Position numbers and translations under genes: made by a program. From an uncultured Selenomonadaceae bacterium (lineage in GTDB: Bacteria; Bacillota; Negativicutes; Selenomonadales; Selenomonadaceae), in NCBI GenBank assembly GCA_905234175.1, contig CAJOGX010000013.1, positions 17,374-81,373 of the forward strand: 64,000 nt of DNA, in the 5' to 3' direction. Positions 48,871 to 57,227 of the stretch are shown here, piece after piece. The notes beneath the pieces were generated by a model. That model did no database searches. It saw only the letters and a list, made by a program, of their open reading frames with translations, and was not told the origin of the DNA. Each line of letters starts with the position of its first letter. Position 1 is the first letter of the stretch.

Positions 48871-49662
48871 ATGCCAATGGTAAAAGATTATCTGAAAAAT
48901 AATTTCAAGCACGGGATTGAGGCGGGCAAGCTTCAATACGGCGTCGGGCAGGAAATTGCGTCGGCGGAAGTTGCGGAAATTCTGGCAACGTCGAACATTG
49001 ACTGGCTGTTCGTGGACGGCGAGCACGGTTCGCACAGCCTGCAGGATATTTTTGCTATCGCGCGGGCGGTTGCGGCTTACGACGTTCATCCGGTCGTTCG
49101 CATTCCTGAGGCGGGCACGGGGATTATCAAGCAGCTTTTGGACGGCGGCATTCAGAGCTTTATCGTGCCGAAAGTTGAGACCGCTGAGGAAACTGAAAAC
49201 ATCGTTTACTGGGCGAGGTACGCGCCGCGCGGCAACCGTGGCTTCGGAGCGACGGCGGTTCGCGCTGGACGTTACGGCAGGCACGCAGATTATCTTGAAC
49301 GCGAAGTCGACGAAATTTGTATCCTGCCGCAAATCGAAAGCAGGCGCGGTCTTGAAAATCTCGACGCGATTGTAAAAGTTGACGGCGTGACTGGAATTTT
49401 CCTCGGCCCGATTGATCTTTCGGTTGACATGGGGCACGTGCTCGACATTTTCCACCCCGAAGTTGCGGACGCAATGGACTACATGATTAAGCGCATTCGC
49501 GAGCTCGGCAAGCCCGTCGGAACGATTGCGCTCACGCCGGAGCAGGCTAAGCACTTCGCAGATTTGGGCGTGAGTTTCCTGGCGCTCGGCAGCGACACCA
49601 GCTTTTTGGTCAGCGGCGCGGATAATACGCTCAGCACTTTCAGAAAAGCTATCGAAGGTTGA
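48871..49662 (+). CDS. HpcH/HpaI family aldolase
   Basis: A 263-residue class II aldolase-like TIM barrel of the HpcH/HpaI/citrate-lyase family. WLFVDGEHGSHSL holds the catalytic-type histidine, VVRIPE the arginine, and FIVPKVETAEE and FLGPIDLSVDMG the metal ligands and dimer region. Members cleave 2-keto-3-deoxy sugar acids or 4-hydroxy-2-oxo acids to pyruvate and an aldehyde. Substrate unknown. GGAGG is 8 bases before ATG 48871. It follows the flavin oxidoreductase closely, and a broken ferritin-like gene runs on from its stop. Confidence 0.87.
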   Translation: MPMVKDYLKNNFKHGIEAGKLQYGVGQEIASAEVAEILATSNIDWLFVDGEHGSHSLQDIFAIARAVAAYDVHPVVRIPEAGTGIIKQLLDGGIQSFIVPKVETAEETENIVYWARYAPRGNRGFGATAVRAGRYGRHADYLEREVDEICILPQIESRRGLENLDAIVKVDGVTGIFLGPIDLSVDMGHVLDIFHPEVADAMDYMIKRIRELGKPVGTIALTPEQAKHFADLGVSFLALGSDTSFLVSGADNTLSTFRKAIEG

Positions 49663-50419
49663 AAAAGTTAAGGAGCTCGTGGCGGCGCCCAGCTGCTACA
49701 GCGTGCTCAAAGAAAAGGGCGAGGCGTAGCTCAGCGCGATTGGCACGGACTGCGAATACGCGGCGGCGGTTGCGCTTATCGCTGAAACTAAGGCGGATAT
49801 CGTGCCGATTGACAAGCTGATAGCGAAGGCGGAAAGTCTTGGCAACGAGGCATTTTTGGCGCACGCGAAGGAAGTCAAGGCGAACGGCGGCAAATATTGC
49901 GACTGCCCCGCCTGCACGCTCGCCGCTCAGATTATCGAAATGGAAAGCGTCATTCTCAGCAACAGCGCGACCGGCAAAATTGCCTGCGGCTTACAGGAAA
50001 TTGTCACGCAACTTTCTCAGCAGGCGGACGGGCATTTGATTCAGTCGAGAATTTTTGCGGCGCAGGGTCTTACCAAATTCGCTGAAAAATATTCCGAGCA
50101 CGCCACCGAAGAACGCGGTTACGTCGTCAAGTGCATTGACCGCATTATTGATTTGGGTGGCGACGTTAAGCTTGAGGATAAAAAATGCGCGCCGGTCTGC
50201 AAAGACGCCGTGGAATTTCTCAAGTACGACCTGCAGGTTTCGCGCGACGGCTTGAAGTGGCTGGCGGAAATTGTAAAGCTGGCGCTGTGCGATTTGACTT
50301 CCTTCGGCATTCTCAGCGACTACTACAAGGACGAGGAAGAAGATATGTACTGGATTGAGCAGCAGCTCGGCTTGATTGAACTTATCGGCAGGGAAAGATG
50401 GCTCGCGAAGCAGATTTAA
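49661..50419 (+). pseudogene. Ferritin-like protein with in-frame amber codon and no clear start
   Basis: One frame from 49661 to 50419 reads as protein throughout apart from TAG at 49727-49729. Before it stands VKELVAAPSCYSVLKEKGEA; after it LSAIGTDCEY, ADIVPIDKLIAKAES and GGKYCDCPACTLAAQI. This resembles small clostridial proteins of unknown role in which, as I recall, a tryptophan holds the stop position, so TGG to TAG is likely. The C-terminal 150 residues look like a bacterioferritin-type four-helix domain (HATEERGYVVKCIDRIIDLGG, DEEEDMYWIEQQLGLI) with most di-iron ligands replaced. No ATG exists; an intact ORF from GTG 49802 (205 residues) has no ribosome site. Most likely a decaying gene; read-through is the alternative. 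Confidence 0.6.
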
Positions 50420-50449
50420 AATCAAGCAGAATACGGAACTGAATTTCAG

Positions 50450-50490
50450 GCGGCGGAAAGTTTCTGGCAGAGACTCCGCCGCTTCTTTTA
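50450..50490 (+). terminator. Intrinsic terminator upstream of the NRPS promoter
   Basis: GCGGCGGA and TCCGCCGC form a perfect 8-base stem, with an inner GTTTCT/AGAGAC stem, followed by TTCTTTTATT. It closes the aldolase transcript and insulates the NRPS unit. Confidence 0.85.
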
Positions 50491-50519
50491 TTGCAAATCG
50501 CGCGGATTTTGTCTATAAT
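50491..50519 (+). promoter_or_regulatory. Strong sigma-70-type promoter of the NRPS operon
   Basis: TTGCAA (50491-50496), 17 bases, then a perfect TATAAT (50514-50519). It starts right after the terminator T-run and 72 bases before the NRPS ATG. No operator-like repeat is obvious. Confidence 0.85.
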
Positions 50520-50562
50520 GCTGGCGATTTTAAAAATTTCAGCGAGGAGGATTTCATTTGTA

Positions 50563-53500
50563 ATGAATGAGTATCTTGATTCACTTTTTAAAGGATTTTC
50601 AGCCGATTCGCTGCCAATACGAGATTCTTTTGAAAAAATTTTTCGCGCGAAAAGTTTAGCGGTGCCGGTTGAAAATCTTCCCGCAAAAATTCAACTGGCG
50701 AGCGAACGATTCAACTGCCCGCCAGAAATTTTTTTAATGGGCGCGTACGGTTTACTGCTGGCACGATTCGCCGGCGCTGACGAAGTTTTATTTGCGGCGG
50801 AGAGCGATAAGAAAATTCCTGTGGCGTTGAATTTTTCCTCCGAGCAAAATATTTCCGACGTGATAAAAAATCTGCGCGACCAGGTTGAGCGTTCGCGTGA
50901 AGTTATCGAAACTCCCTACGAGAAAATTGCGGAAGCATACGGTTTTCAAAGCGTTCCAGAATTTGTTTCGGCGGCGCGGGAACTGAACGACAGGATTTTC
51001 GCACTGCACTTCGACGAAAAAACCTGCGCGATTTCAATTCATTTCGACGGCGGCAGGTACTCCGAGGCGCTGGCTGAAAGTTTCGCCGCCGCTTATGCGA
51101 ATGCTCTGGCGCAGCTCCCTGAAACTGAAAAAGTCGGCGACCTCAACTGGCTTTCGGCGGACGAGCTTGAAAAAATTCAGCGCCTTCACGATACCGGCTG
51201 GGAAGTTGCTGAGCGGCCGGCTTACCGTCTCCTGCAGGACAGCGCGGAAAAATTTCCCGACAGAGTTGCGGCTATCGCTAACGGGCAACAGCTGACTTAT
51301 GCGGAACTTAATCGCGCGGCTAATCGGGTCGGGCACATTCTCAGAAATTCCGGCGTTGGCGTTGAACAAGTCGTCGCTCTCGTTTTGAATCGCGGGCTGG
51401 AAGTTTATATCGCGCGGGAAGGAATTTTGAAAGCCGGCGGAGCGTTCCTTGCAATGACGCCGGATTATCCAGACGAGCGAATCAAGTTTATCGTTCAGGA
51501 CGCGAAAGTCCGCAACCTTATTACGACGCGCGACATTTACAGCGAGCGCAAAAAGTTTTTCGACGCGCTGAATATTTCGATTTGCCTTATCGAGGAAATG
51601 CAGTCCACGCAAATCCCCGCCGAAAATCTCAACGTCGAAGTTCCCAGCGGCGCGCTTGCCTACTGCATTTATACCAGCGGCTCGACCGGCAAGCCCAAAG
51701 GCGTCATGCTGACAAATCACAATCTCGTTAATTTCGTCGACGCCAATCCGAAAAATCACGAAATTCTCGGCTACACGGAACGCGGAAAAATTTCGCTGGC
51801 GCTGGCGGCTATAACTTTCGACGTGTCAATCATGGAAGAATTTATCCCGCTGGCGCACGGTCTGACGATTTGCATGGCGAACGAAAACGAAATTTATAAC
51901 CCGATGATGCTGAAGGAACTGTGCGACAAAAATCAGGTTGACTTGATGAGCTGCACGCCGTCCTACCTCGCCAATCTGATTGACTTTCCTGAATTTGAAT
52001 CCGTCGTCAAGCGAGTGAAATCCGTCGACTTTGGCGCGGAGGCGTTTCCTGGCGCGCTGTTCACCAAACTCCGCGCGATTAACCCGAAAATTTATATCAT
52101 GAACGGCTACGGTCCGACGGAGGCAACCGTCAGCTGCACGATGAAGGCGATTGAGTCGGCGGAAAATATCACGATTGGCTTTCCAAATTCCAACGTCAAA
52201 GTTGTCATGACGGACGAAAAAAACCGCCCGCTGCCAGTCGGTGCGCTCGGCGAAATGACGATTATCGGCGACGGCATTGGGCGCGGCTACGTCAATCGCG
52301 ACGACCTCACGCAGAAAGTTTTTATCAGCCTTTGGGGCAAGCCCGCATATAAAAGCGGCGACCTCGCGCGGCTTCTACCGAACGGCGAAATTGCTTTTCA
52401 CGGGCGGACGGATAATCAGGTTAAGCTTCGCGGTCTGCGCGTCGAACTCGGCGAAATTGAAACGGTGCTGAACGGCTTCGACGGCGTTAAGAGCAGTATC
52501 GTCGTGGTGAAAAAAAATTCGGCGGGCGATTACCTTGCCGGTTACTTCACCGCCGAAAAGCCGATTGACCTTGACGCACTGCGTAAACATCTGGCGGCGT
52601 CGCTCACGGCTTACATGGTGCCTGGCGTTCTCATGCAGCTTGAAAAATTCCCGCTGACCGCCAGCCGAAAAATTGATAAAAAAGCCCTGCCGGAGCCGGA
52701 AGAAATTACTCAGTCAGCGGTTGAAAATCTCCCGCCGCAAAATGAAGTTCAGCAGAAAATTTTCGACTGCGTTGCGGAAGTCCTCGGCACGAAAGATTTT
52801 GGCGTAAGGACGGAACTGCTCAGCGCCGGTCTGACTTCAATTGGAATGATTCGCCTGAACGTAATTCTTTCGACGGCGTTCGGTAAAGTTATTCGGACGC
52901 GCGACATAGTTGAAAACAGCACGATTGAGCAGCTGGAAAAATTCCTGTCCATGGCGGAAAATCTGCAAACGTACGCGGAACAGAAAGATTATCCGCTTTC
53001 TCGGACGCAGCAGGATATTTTCGTGGAGTACGACGCCGCGCCGGAGGAAACGACGTTCAACCTGCCGTTGCTTTTGCCACTGCCGCCAGCTATCGACCTG
53101 ACGCGGCTCAAACGGGCGGTTGAAGCGGCGATTGACGCGCACCCGTACTTGAAGGCGGCGATTTTCCTGAACGAAGCGGGAGAAATTCGCGTGCGGCGGC
53201 AGGACGATTTGCCTGCGAAAGTCGAACTCAAAGCTGTTGAAAAACTTCCTGCGGCGGCTGAACTCGTCCGACCGTTCGCGCTGACGAAGGAACCGCTTTA
53301 CCGCGCGACGATTTACGAGACTCCGGCGGGAAATTATCTGTTCATGGATTTTCATCACATCGTTTACGACGGCTCGTCCGAAGAAATTCTGTTCGACGAC
53401 CTCAACGCCGCCTACGACGGCAAAATTCTTCGCGCGGAAACTTACACCGGCTTTGAAGCCGCGCTCGACGAGGAAACCGCCAGAAATTCCGCCGCGCTCG

Positions 53501-56500
53501 CCGAATCGAAAAATTATTATGACGCTCTCCTGCGCGAATGCGAAGTTGAAGTTTTGCCCGCCGTCGACTTTCCTGAAAATGTCAGCGCGAAATCTCCCGT
53601 TGTGGAATTTGAGCGCTACAGGACGAAACTTTCCGCCGACCGCGTGAAAAATTTCTGCGCCGAAAATTCCTGCACGTTCAACGCATTTTTCCTGGCGGTT
53701 TTCGGCTACTTCCTCGCCAGAAAAAACCAGCGTGCGGACGCCTCTTTCACGACGATTTATCACGGGCGCAACGATTCGCGGCTTTCAAACAGCGTCGGCA
53801 TGTTCGTCAAGACTTTGCCCATGCTCGTTGACGCGGAAAAATTCGACACGGTTAAAACCTATGTCGATTCCGTCGGTCAGCAGCTTGTTGCAAATATGGC
53901 GCACGACCTTTATTCCTTCGCGGAAATTTCGGCGGCGTACGGTTTCAAAGGCGAACTCATGTGCGTTTACCAAGGCGAAAATTTTACCCGCTACAGCCTT
54001 GGCGGCGAGACCGTGACAAGCATTCCGCTCGTTCCTTCGGCGGCGATGTCCAATCTCTGTCTGGAAATTTTCCTTGAGGACGGCGCTTTCGACTTCCGCT
54101 TTGAGTACCGCCCGAACGTTTACAAAGCCGAGACCGTGAAAAATTTCGCCGTCGAGTGCGAGGAAATTGCTGAGAAATTTTTGACCGACGCCGCGCTTGA
54201 AAAATTTGAGATAGCTCACGGCGTGCGGGCTGAAACTAAAAAAATCGCCGCCGTTGACCATACCGCGCCGCAGAACGAAACTCAGCGGAAAATTTTCGAC
54301 TGCATTGCTGAAATTGTCGGCACGAAAAATTTCGGGATTCGGACGGACGTTCGCACAATCGGGCTGACTTCAATCGGCATGATTCGCCTGAACGTTTTGC
54401 TCGCGCGGGCTTTCGGCAAAAATATTCGCACCAATGACATCAGAACTCACGGCACAGTTGAGCAGCTCGAAAAATTTTTGGCGAACGCTGAAGTTGCGCA
54501 GGCTCACGAAATTCAGCGCGCTTACCCCTTGACGCAGACGCAGAACGGAATTTTCGTGGAGTGCGTCGCCAATCTGAACACCACGATTTACAACATTCCG
54601 AGCTTTTACCGGCTGGATAAATCTGTTGACGCGGCGCGGCTTCAGACGGCGCTCAAGGCGACAATCGACGCTCATCCTTATTTGAAAATGATTTTGTCGA
54701 TGGACAACGCCGGTGAAATTCGCGCTCAGCGCAACGACGCCGCCGAGGCGATTGTTGGTTTGCACTACCTTGAGAAAATTCCGCCGGCTTCGGAACTCGT
54801 CAAGCCCTTTGAGCTTTTTAATAAGCCGCTGTATCGCGCAGATATTTACGTTTGCGGCGACGAAAAATTTCTGTTCACGGATTTTCACCACATAATTTGC
54901 GACGGCGAATCCATTGCGATTTTGATGGATGACCTCAACGCGGCTTACGGCGGGAAAATTCTTCGCGCGGAAACTTACACCGGCTTTGAATTTGCGCTCG
55001 ACGAGGAAAAGGCGCGTGCCAGCGAAAGTTTTGCCAGAGCTAAGGAGTACTACGAAACGATTTTCAGCGGCTGCGACGCTAATTGCCGACTCGCTAAAGA
55101 TTCTGACGCGAAAAGCACGGCGGCTGTGGCGTATGAGTTCAGCAGGCTCGAAGTCGACGTGAACGCCGTCAGGGAATTTTGCGCGAAAAATAATGTCACG
55201 CTGAACGGTTTCTTCAACGCGGCGTTCGGTTTCACGCTGGCGAAATTTCTGCACAGGGACAACGCGATTTTCACGACGATTTACAACGGGCGGAGCGATT
55301 CGCGGCTGGCAGGGAGCGTTGCAATGCTGGTTAAAACTTTGCCGGTCAGCTGCGCGATTGGCGGCGAAAAAACTGTTGTCGGTTACGTGCAGGAAACTGG
55401 CGGGCAACTGCTTGAGAGCATGGCGAATGACATTTATTCTTTTGCAGAAATCAGCCGCGAATTTGGAATTACCGCCGACGTGATGTTCGCTTACCAGAAC
55501 GAAACTGAGGCGATGAAAATTGCGGGCGCCGACGCTGAGGAAATTTCGCTGGAGCTGGACAAGGCGAAATCGCTTTTCAGCATGGATATTTTTATGGAGG
55601 GCGGCGAATTTTGTTTTGACGTGGAATACCGCCCCGACTTTTACACTTCGGCGACGGTTAGAAATTTTGCGGCGGAATTAGCGAAAGTCGCGCGGGAGTT
55701 TTTGACTAAGGAAAATCTTGCGGAAGTTTGTCGCTCGGAAAATCCTCCGGCAGAATCTTTGCGGCAGACGCTGTGCGAAATTTTTGCGAAGGCGCTGGGC
55801 AGGGACTCCGTTGGCGCGGACGAAAACTTTTTTGAACTCGGCGGAACGTCCCTTGCCGCGTCGAAAGTTTCAATGGCGGCTTATCTGAAAAAGCTGCCGG
55901 TGGTCTACGCAGATATTTTCAAATATCCCACGGCTGAAAAACTTGAGGCGTTCATTCTGTCGAAAAATCCGGCGCCGGTCGTAGAGCAAAAAAGTTCCTC
56001 GCAAGTTGATTTCTCCGAAGACTTCTTCATGAACGAATTGTTCAAGATTGAACACGTGCTGGCTAAAAATCGCGTGGAATACGTTGACGAAATTTGCCAC
56101 GGAGATTTGGGCGACGTGCTGCTTACTGGCGCGACGGGCTTCCTGGGTATTCACGTCCTGCACGAACTTTTGAAAAATACTTCGGCGAAAATTTTCTGCT
56201 TCAGTCGCAGGGGCAAGGCAATTTCGGCGGCGGAACGGCTCAAAAATATATTTATCTACTACTTCAATTCGGCGCTGGAAAAAGTTTTCGACGAGCGGGT
56301 TACAGTGATTGACGGCGACATTACGAGCGGCGGCGCCGTGAATGAACTGGCGAAATATCCCTTTAAAACCGTTGTCAACTGCGCGGCGTGCGTCAAACAT
56401 TTTGCGGCGAGCGACATTCTGACCCGCGTGAACGTTGAGGGCGTCCACAATCTTATCAACCTTTGCGTGAAAAAGAACGCGCGCCTGATTCAGATTTCTA

Positions 56501-57225
56501 CCGTCAGCGTCGCCGGCGATAACGTCGACAGCAAAATTCCTGCGGACAGGAAACTCGCTGAGAAAGATTTTTATATCGGGCAGGAAGTGATTTCAAACAA
56601 GTACGTTTACTCGAAATTCCTGGCTGAAGAACTTGTGCTGTCCGCTGTCGGGCGGGGCGTGCTGGACGCGAAAATTATGCGCGTAGGCAACCTTATGAGC
56701 AGAATTTCGGACGGCGAGTTCCAAATAAATTTCATGACCAACGCTTTCATGCGCGACCTGCGCAGCTACGCCGTTATCGGGAAATTTCCGGTATCGCTTA
56801 TGGACGAGGTGACGGAATTTTCCCCGATTGACGAGACGGCTCACATGATAATTGAGCTCGCTGATACCAACGCGGAATTTACCGTCTTCCACGTCGTCAA
56901 CAGCCACCGCGTTCAAATGGGCGACGTGATTAGCGCCATGAACGACTACGGAATTAAAATCGACGTTGTTTCAGACGAAAATTTTAACGCGGCACTGACT
57001 GCGGCTATGCGCGACGAAAAGAAAAATCTGTTCGTTTCAAATCTCATAGCCTACGCGGAAAATGGCAGTCTTGATACGCTGGAAGTTGACCACGACGATT
57101 CCTTCACAATCAAGGCGCTTTACCGCCTGAACTGCCGCTGGAAAATCACGGACGAAAATTATATTCACAACGCAATTCACGCGCTGGACACGCTGGGATT
57201 TTTTGAAGGGACCGGTAAAATTTAG
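50563..57225 (+). CDS. Nonribosomal peptide synthetase: half-C, A, PCP, C, PCP, C, PCP, reductase
   Basis: A 2220-residue synthetase. Residues about 30-200 resemble the second half of a condensation domain without HHxxxDG. The A domain (about 220-710) has YTSGSTGKPKG, NGYGPTEATV, YKSGDLARL and GRTDNQVKLRG. Carrier serines lie near 759 and 1270 (GLTSIGMIRL) and 1763 (LGGTSL). Two C domains carry HHIVYDG (931) and HHIICDG (1442). The C-terminal 370 residues form a thioester reductase with GATGFLG and YVYSK, expected to free the product as aldehyde or alcohol. My hand-read pocket code is about D-V-M-S-D-G-G-V-S-K, matching no code I know; the acidic residue may suit an amine-bearing substrate. 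With one A domain and three carriers, loading must be iterative or in trans. ATG 50563 follows GAGGAGG. No phosphopantetheinyl transferase is nearby. Confidence 0.93.
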   Translation: MNEYLDSLFKGFSADSLPIRDSFEKIFRAKSLAVPVENLPAKIQLASERFNCPPEIFLMGAYGLLLARFAGADEVLFAAESDKKIPVALNFSSEQNISDVIKNLRDQVERSREVIETPYEKIAEAYGFQSVPEFVSAARELNDRIFALHFDEKTCAISIHFDGGRYSEALAESFAAAYANALAQLPETEKVGDLNWLSADELEKIQRLHDTGWEVAERPAYRLLQDSAEKFPDRVAAIANGQQLTYAELNRAANRVGHILRNSGVGVEQVVALVLNRGLEVYIAREGILKAGGAFLAMTPDYPDERIKFIVQDAKVRNLITTRDIYSERKKFFDALNISICLIEEMQSTQIPAENLNVEVPSGALAYCIYTSGSTGKPKGVMLTNHNLVNFVDANPKNHEILGYTERGKISLALAAITFDVSIMEEFIPLAHGLTICMANENEIYNPMMLKELCDKNQVDLMSCTPSYLANLIDFPEFESVVKRVKSVDFGAEAFPGALFTKLRAINPKIYIMNGYGPTEATVSCTMKAIESAENITIGFPNSNVKVVMTDEKNRPLPVGALGEMTIIGDGIGRGYVNRDDLTQKVFISLWGKPAYKSGDLARLLPNGEIAFHGRTDNQVKLRGLRVELGEIETVLNGFDGVKSSIVVVKKNSAGDYLAGYFTAEKPIDLDALRKHLAASLTAYMVPGVLMQLEKFPLTASRKIDKKALPEPEEITQSAVENLPPQNEVQQKIFDCVAEVLGTKDFGVRTELLSAGLTSIGMIRLNVILSTAFGKVIRTRDIVENSTIEQLEKFLSMAENLQTYAEQKDYPLSRTQQDIFVEYDAAPEETTFNLPLLLPLPPAIDLTRLKRAVEAAIDAHPYLKAAIFLNEAGEIRVRRQDDLPAKVELKAVEKLPAAAELVRPFALTKEPLYRATIYETPAGNYLFMDFHHIVYDGSSEEILFDDLNAAYDGKILRAETYTGFEAALDEETARNSAALAESKNYYDALLRECEVEVLPAVDFPENVSAKSPVVEFERYRTKLSADRVKNFCAENSCTFNAFFLAVFGYFLARKNQRADASFTTIYHGRNDSRLSNSVGMFVKTLPMLVDAEKFDTVKTYVDSVGQQLVANMAHDLYSFAEISAAYGFKGELMCVYQGENFTRYSLGGETVTSIPLVPSAAMSNLCLEIFLEDGAFDFRFEYRPNVYKAETVKNFAVECEEIAEKFLTDAALEKFEIAHGVRAETKKIAAVDHTAPQNETQRKIFDCIAEIVGTKNFGIRTDVRTIGLTSIGMIRLNVLLARAFGKNIRTNDIRTHGTVEQLEKFLANAEVAQAHEIQRAYPLTQTQNGIFVECVANLNTTIYNIPSFYRLDKSVDAARLQTALKATIDAHPYLKMILSMDNAGEIRAQRNDAAEAIVGLHYLEKIPPASELVKPFELFNKPLYRADIYVCGDEKFLFTDFHHIICDGESIAILMDDLNAAYGGKILRAETYTGFEFALDEEKARASESFARAKEYYETIFSGCDANCRLAKDSDAKSTAAVAYEFSRLEVDVNAVREFCAKNNVTLNGFFNAAFGFTLAKFLHRDNAIFTTIYNGRSDSRLAGSVAMLVKTLPVSCAIGGEKTVVGYVQETGGQLLESMANDIYSFAEISREFGITADVMFAYQNETEAMKIAGADAEEISLELDKAKSLFSMDIFMEGGEFCFDVEYRPDFYTSATVRNFAAELAKVAREFLTKENLAEVCRSENPPAESLRQTLCEIFAKALGRDSVGADENFFELGGTSLAASKVSMAAYLKKLPVVYADIFKYPTAEKLEAFILSKNPAPVVEQKSSSQVDFSEDFFMNELFKIEHVLAKNRVEYVDEICHGDLGDVLLTGATGFLGIHVLHELLKNTSAKIFCFSRRGKAISAAERLKNIFIYYFNSALEKVFDERVTVIDGDITSGGAVNELAKYPFKTVVNCAACVKHFAASDILTRVNVEGVHNLINLCVKKNARLIQISTVSVAGDNVDSKIPADRKLAEKDFYIGQEVISNKYVYSKFLAEELVLSAVGRGVLDAKIMRVGNLMSRISDGEFQINFMTNAFMRDLRSYAVIGKFPVSLMDEVTEFSPIDETAHMIIELADTNAEFTVFHVVNSHRVQMGDVISAMNDYGIKIDVVSDENFNAALTAAMRDEKKNLFVSNLIAYAENGSLDTLEVDHDDSFTIKALYRLNCRWKITDENYIHNAIHALDTLGFFEGTGKI
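52735..54230 (+). repeat. First copy of the PCP-C module repeat in the NRPS
   Basis: This stretch, encoding PCP1 and the first C domain, is repeated by 54268-55740. Both open with PQNE, FDC and GT(K) blocks and share GLTSIGMIRLNV and ILRAETYTGFE. A 36-base run at 53422-53457 is identical to 54955-54990. Boundaries are approximate. Confidence 0.75.
54268..55740 (+). repeat. Second copy of the PCP-C module repeat in the NRPS
   Basis: Partner of the repeat at 52735-54230, encoding PCP2 and the second C domain. Both HHxxxDG motifs are intact, so both copies may be active. Boundaries are approximate. Confidence 0.75.
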
Positions 57226-57227
57226 AA

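Noticed and set aside
47443..49554. 703-codon open frame on the minus strand, and similar ones at 3973-5217, 18068-19720, 19985-21571 and 60233-61885
   Set aside because: They lie antisense to well-identified genes, have no family motifs and arise from the codon composition of the sense strand.
49727..49729. Amber codon as pyrrolysine
   Set aside because: No Pyl genes are in the window, the gene is not a methylamine methyltransferase, and a tryptophan codon differs by one base.
49712..49780. tRNA-like start (GGCGTAGCTCAGC followed by GATTGGCA)
   Set aside because: The expected D-stem partner, anticodon stem and T-arm are missing, and the region reads as protein in frame with the ferritin-like ORF.
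50491..50562. In-frame extension of the NRPS by 24 residues
   Set aside because: The extension begins on the -35 box of the promoter and has no ribosome site; ATG 50563 follows GAGGAGG.
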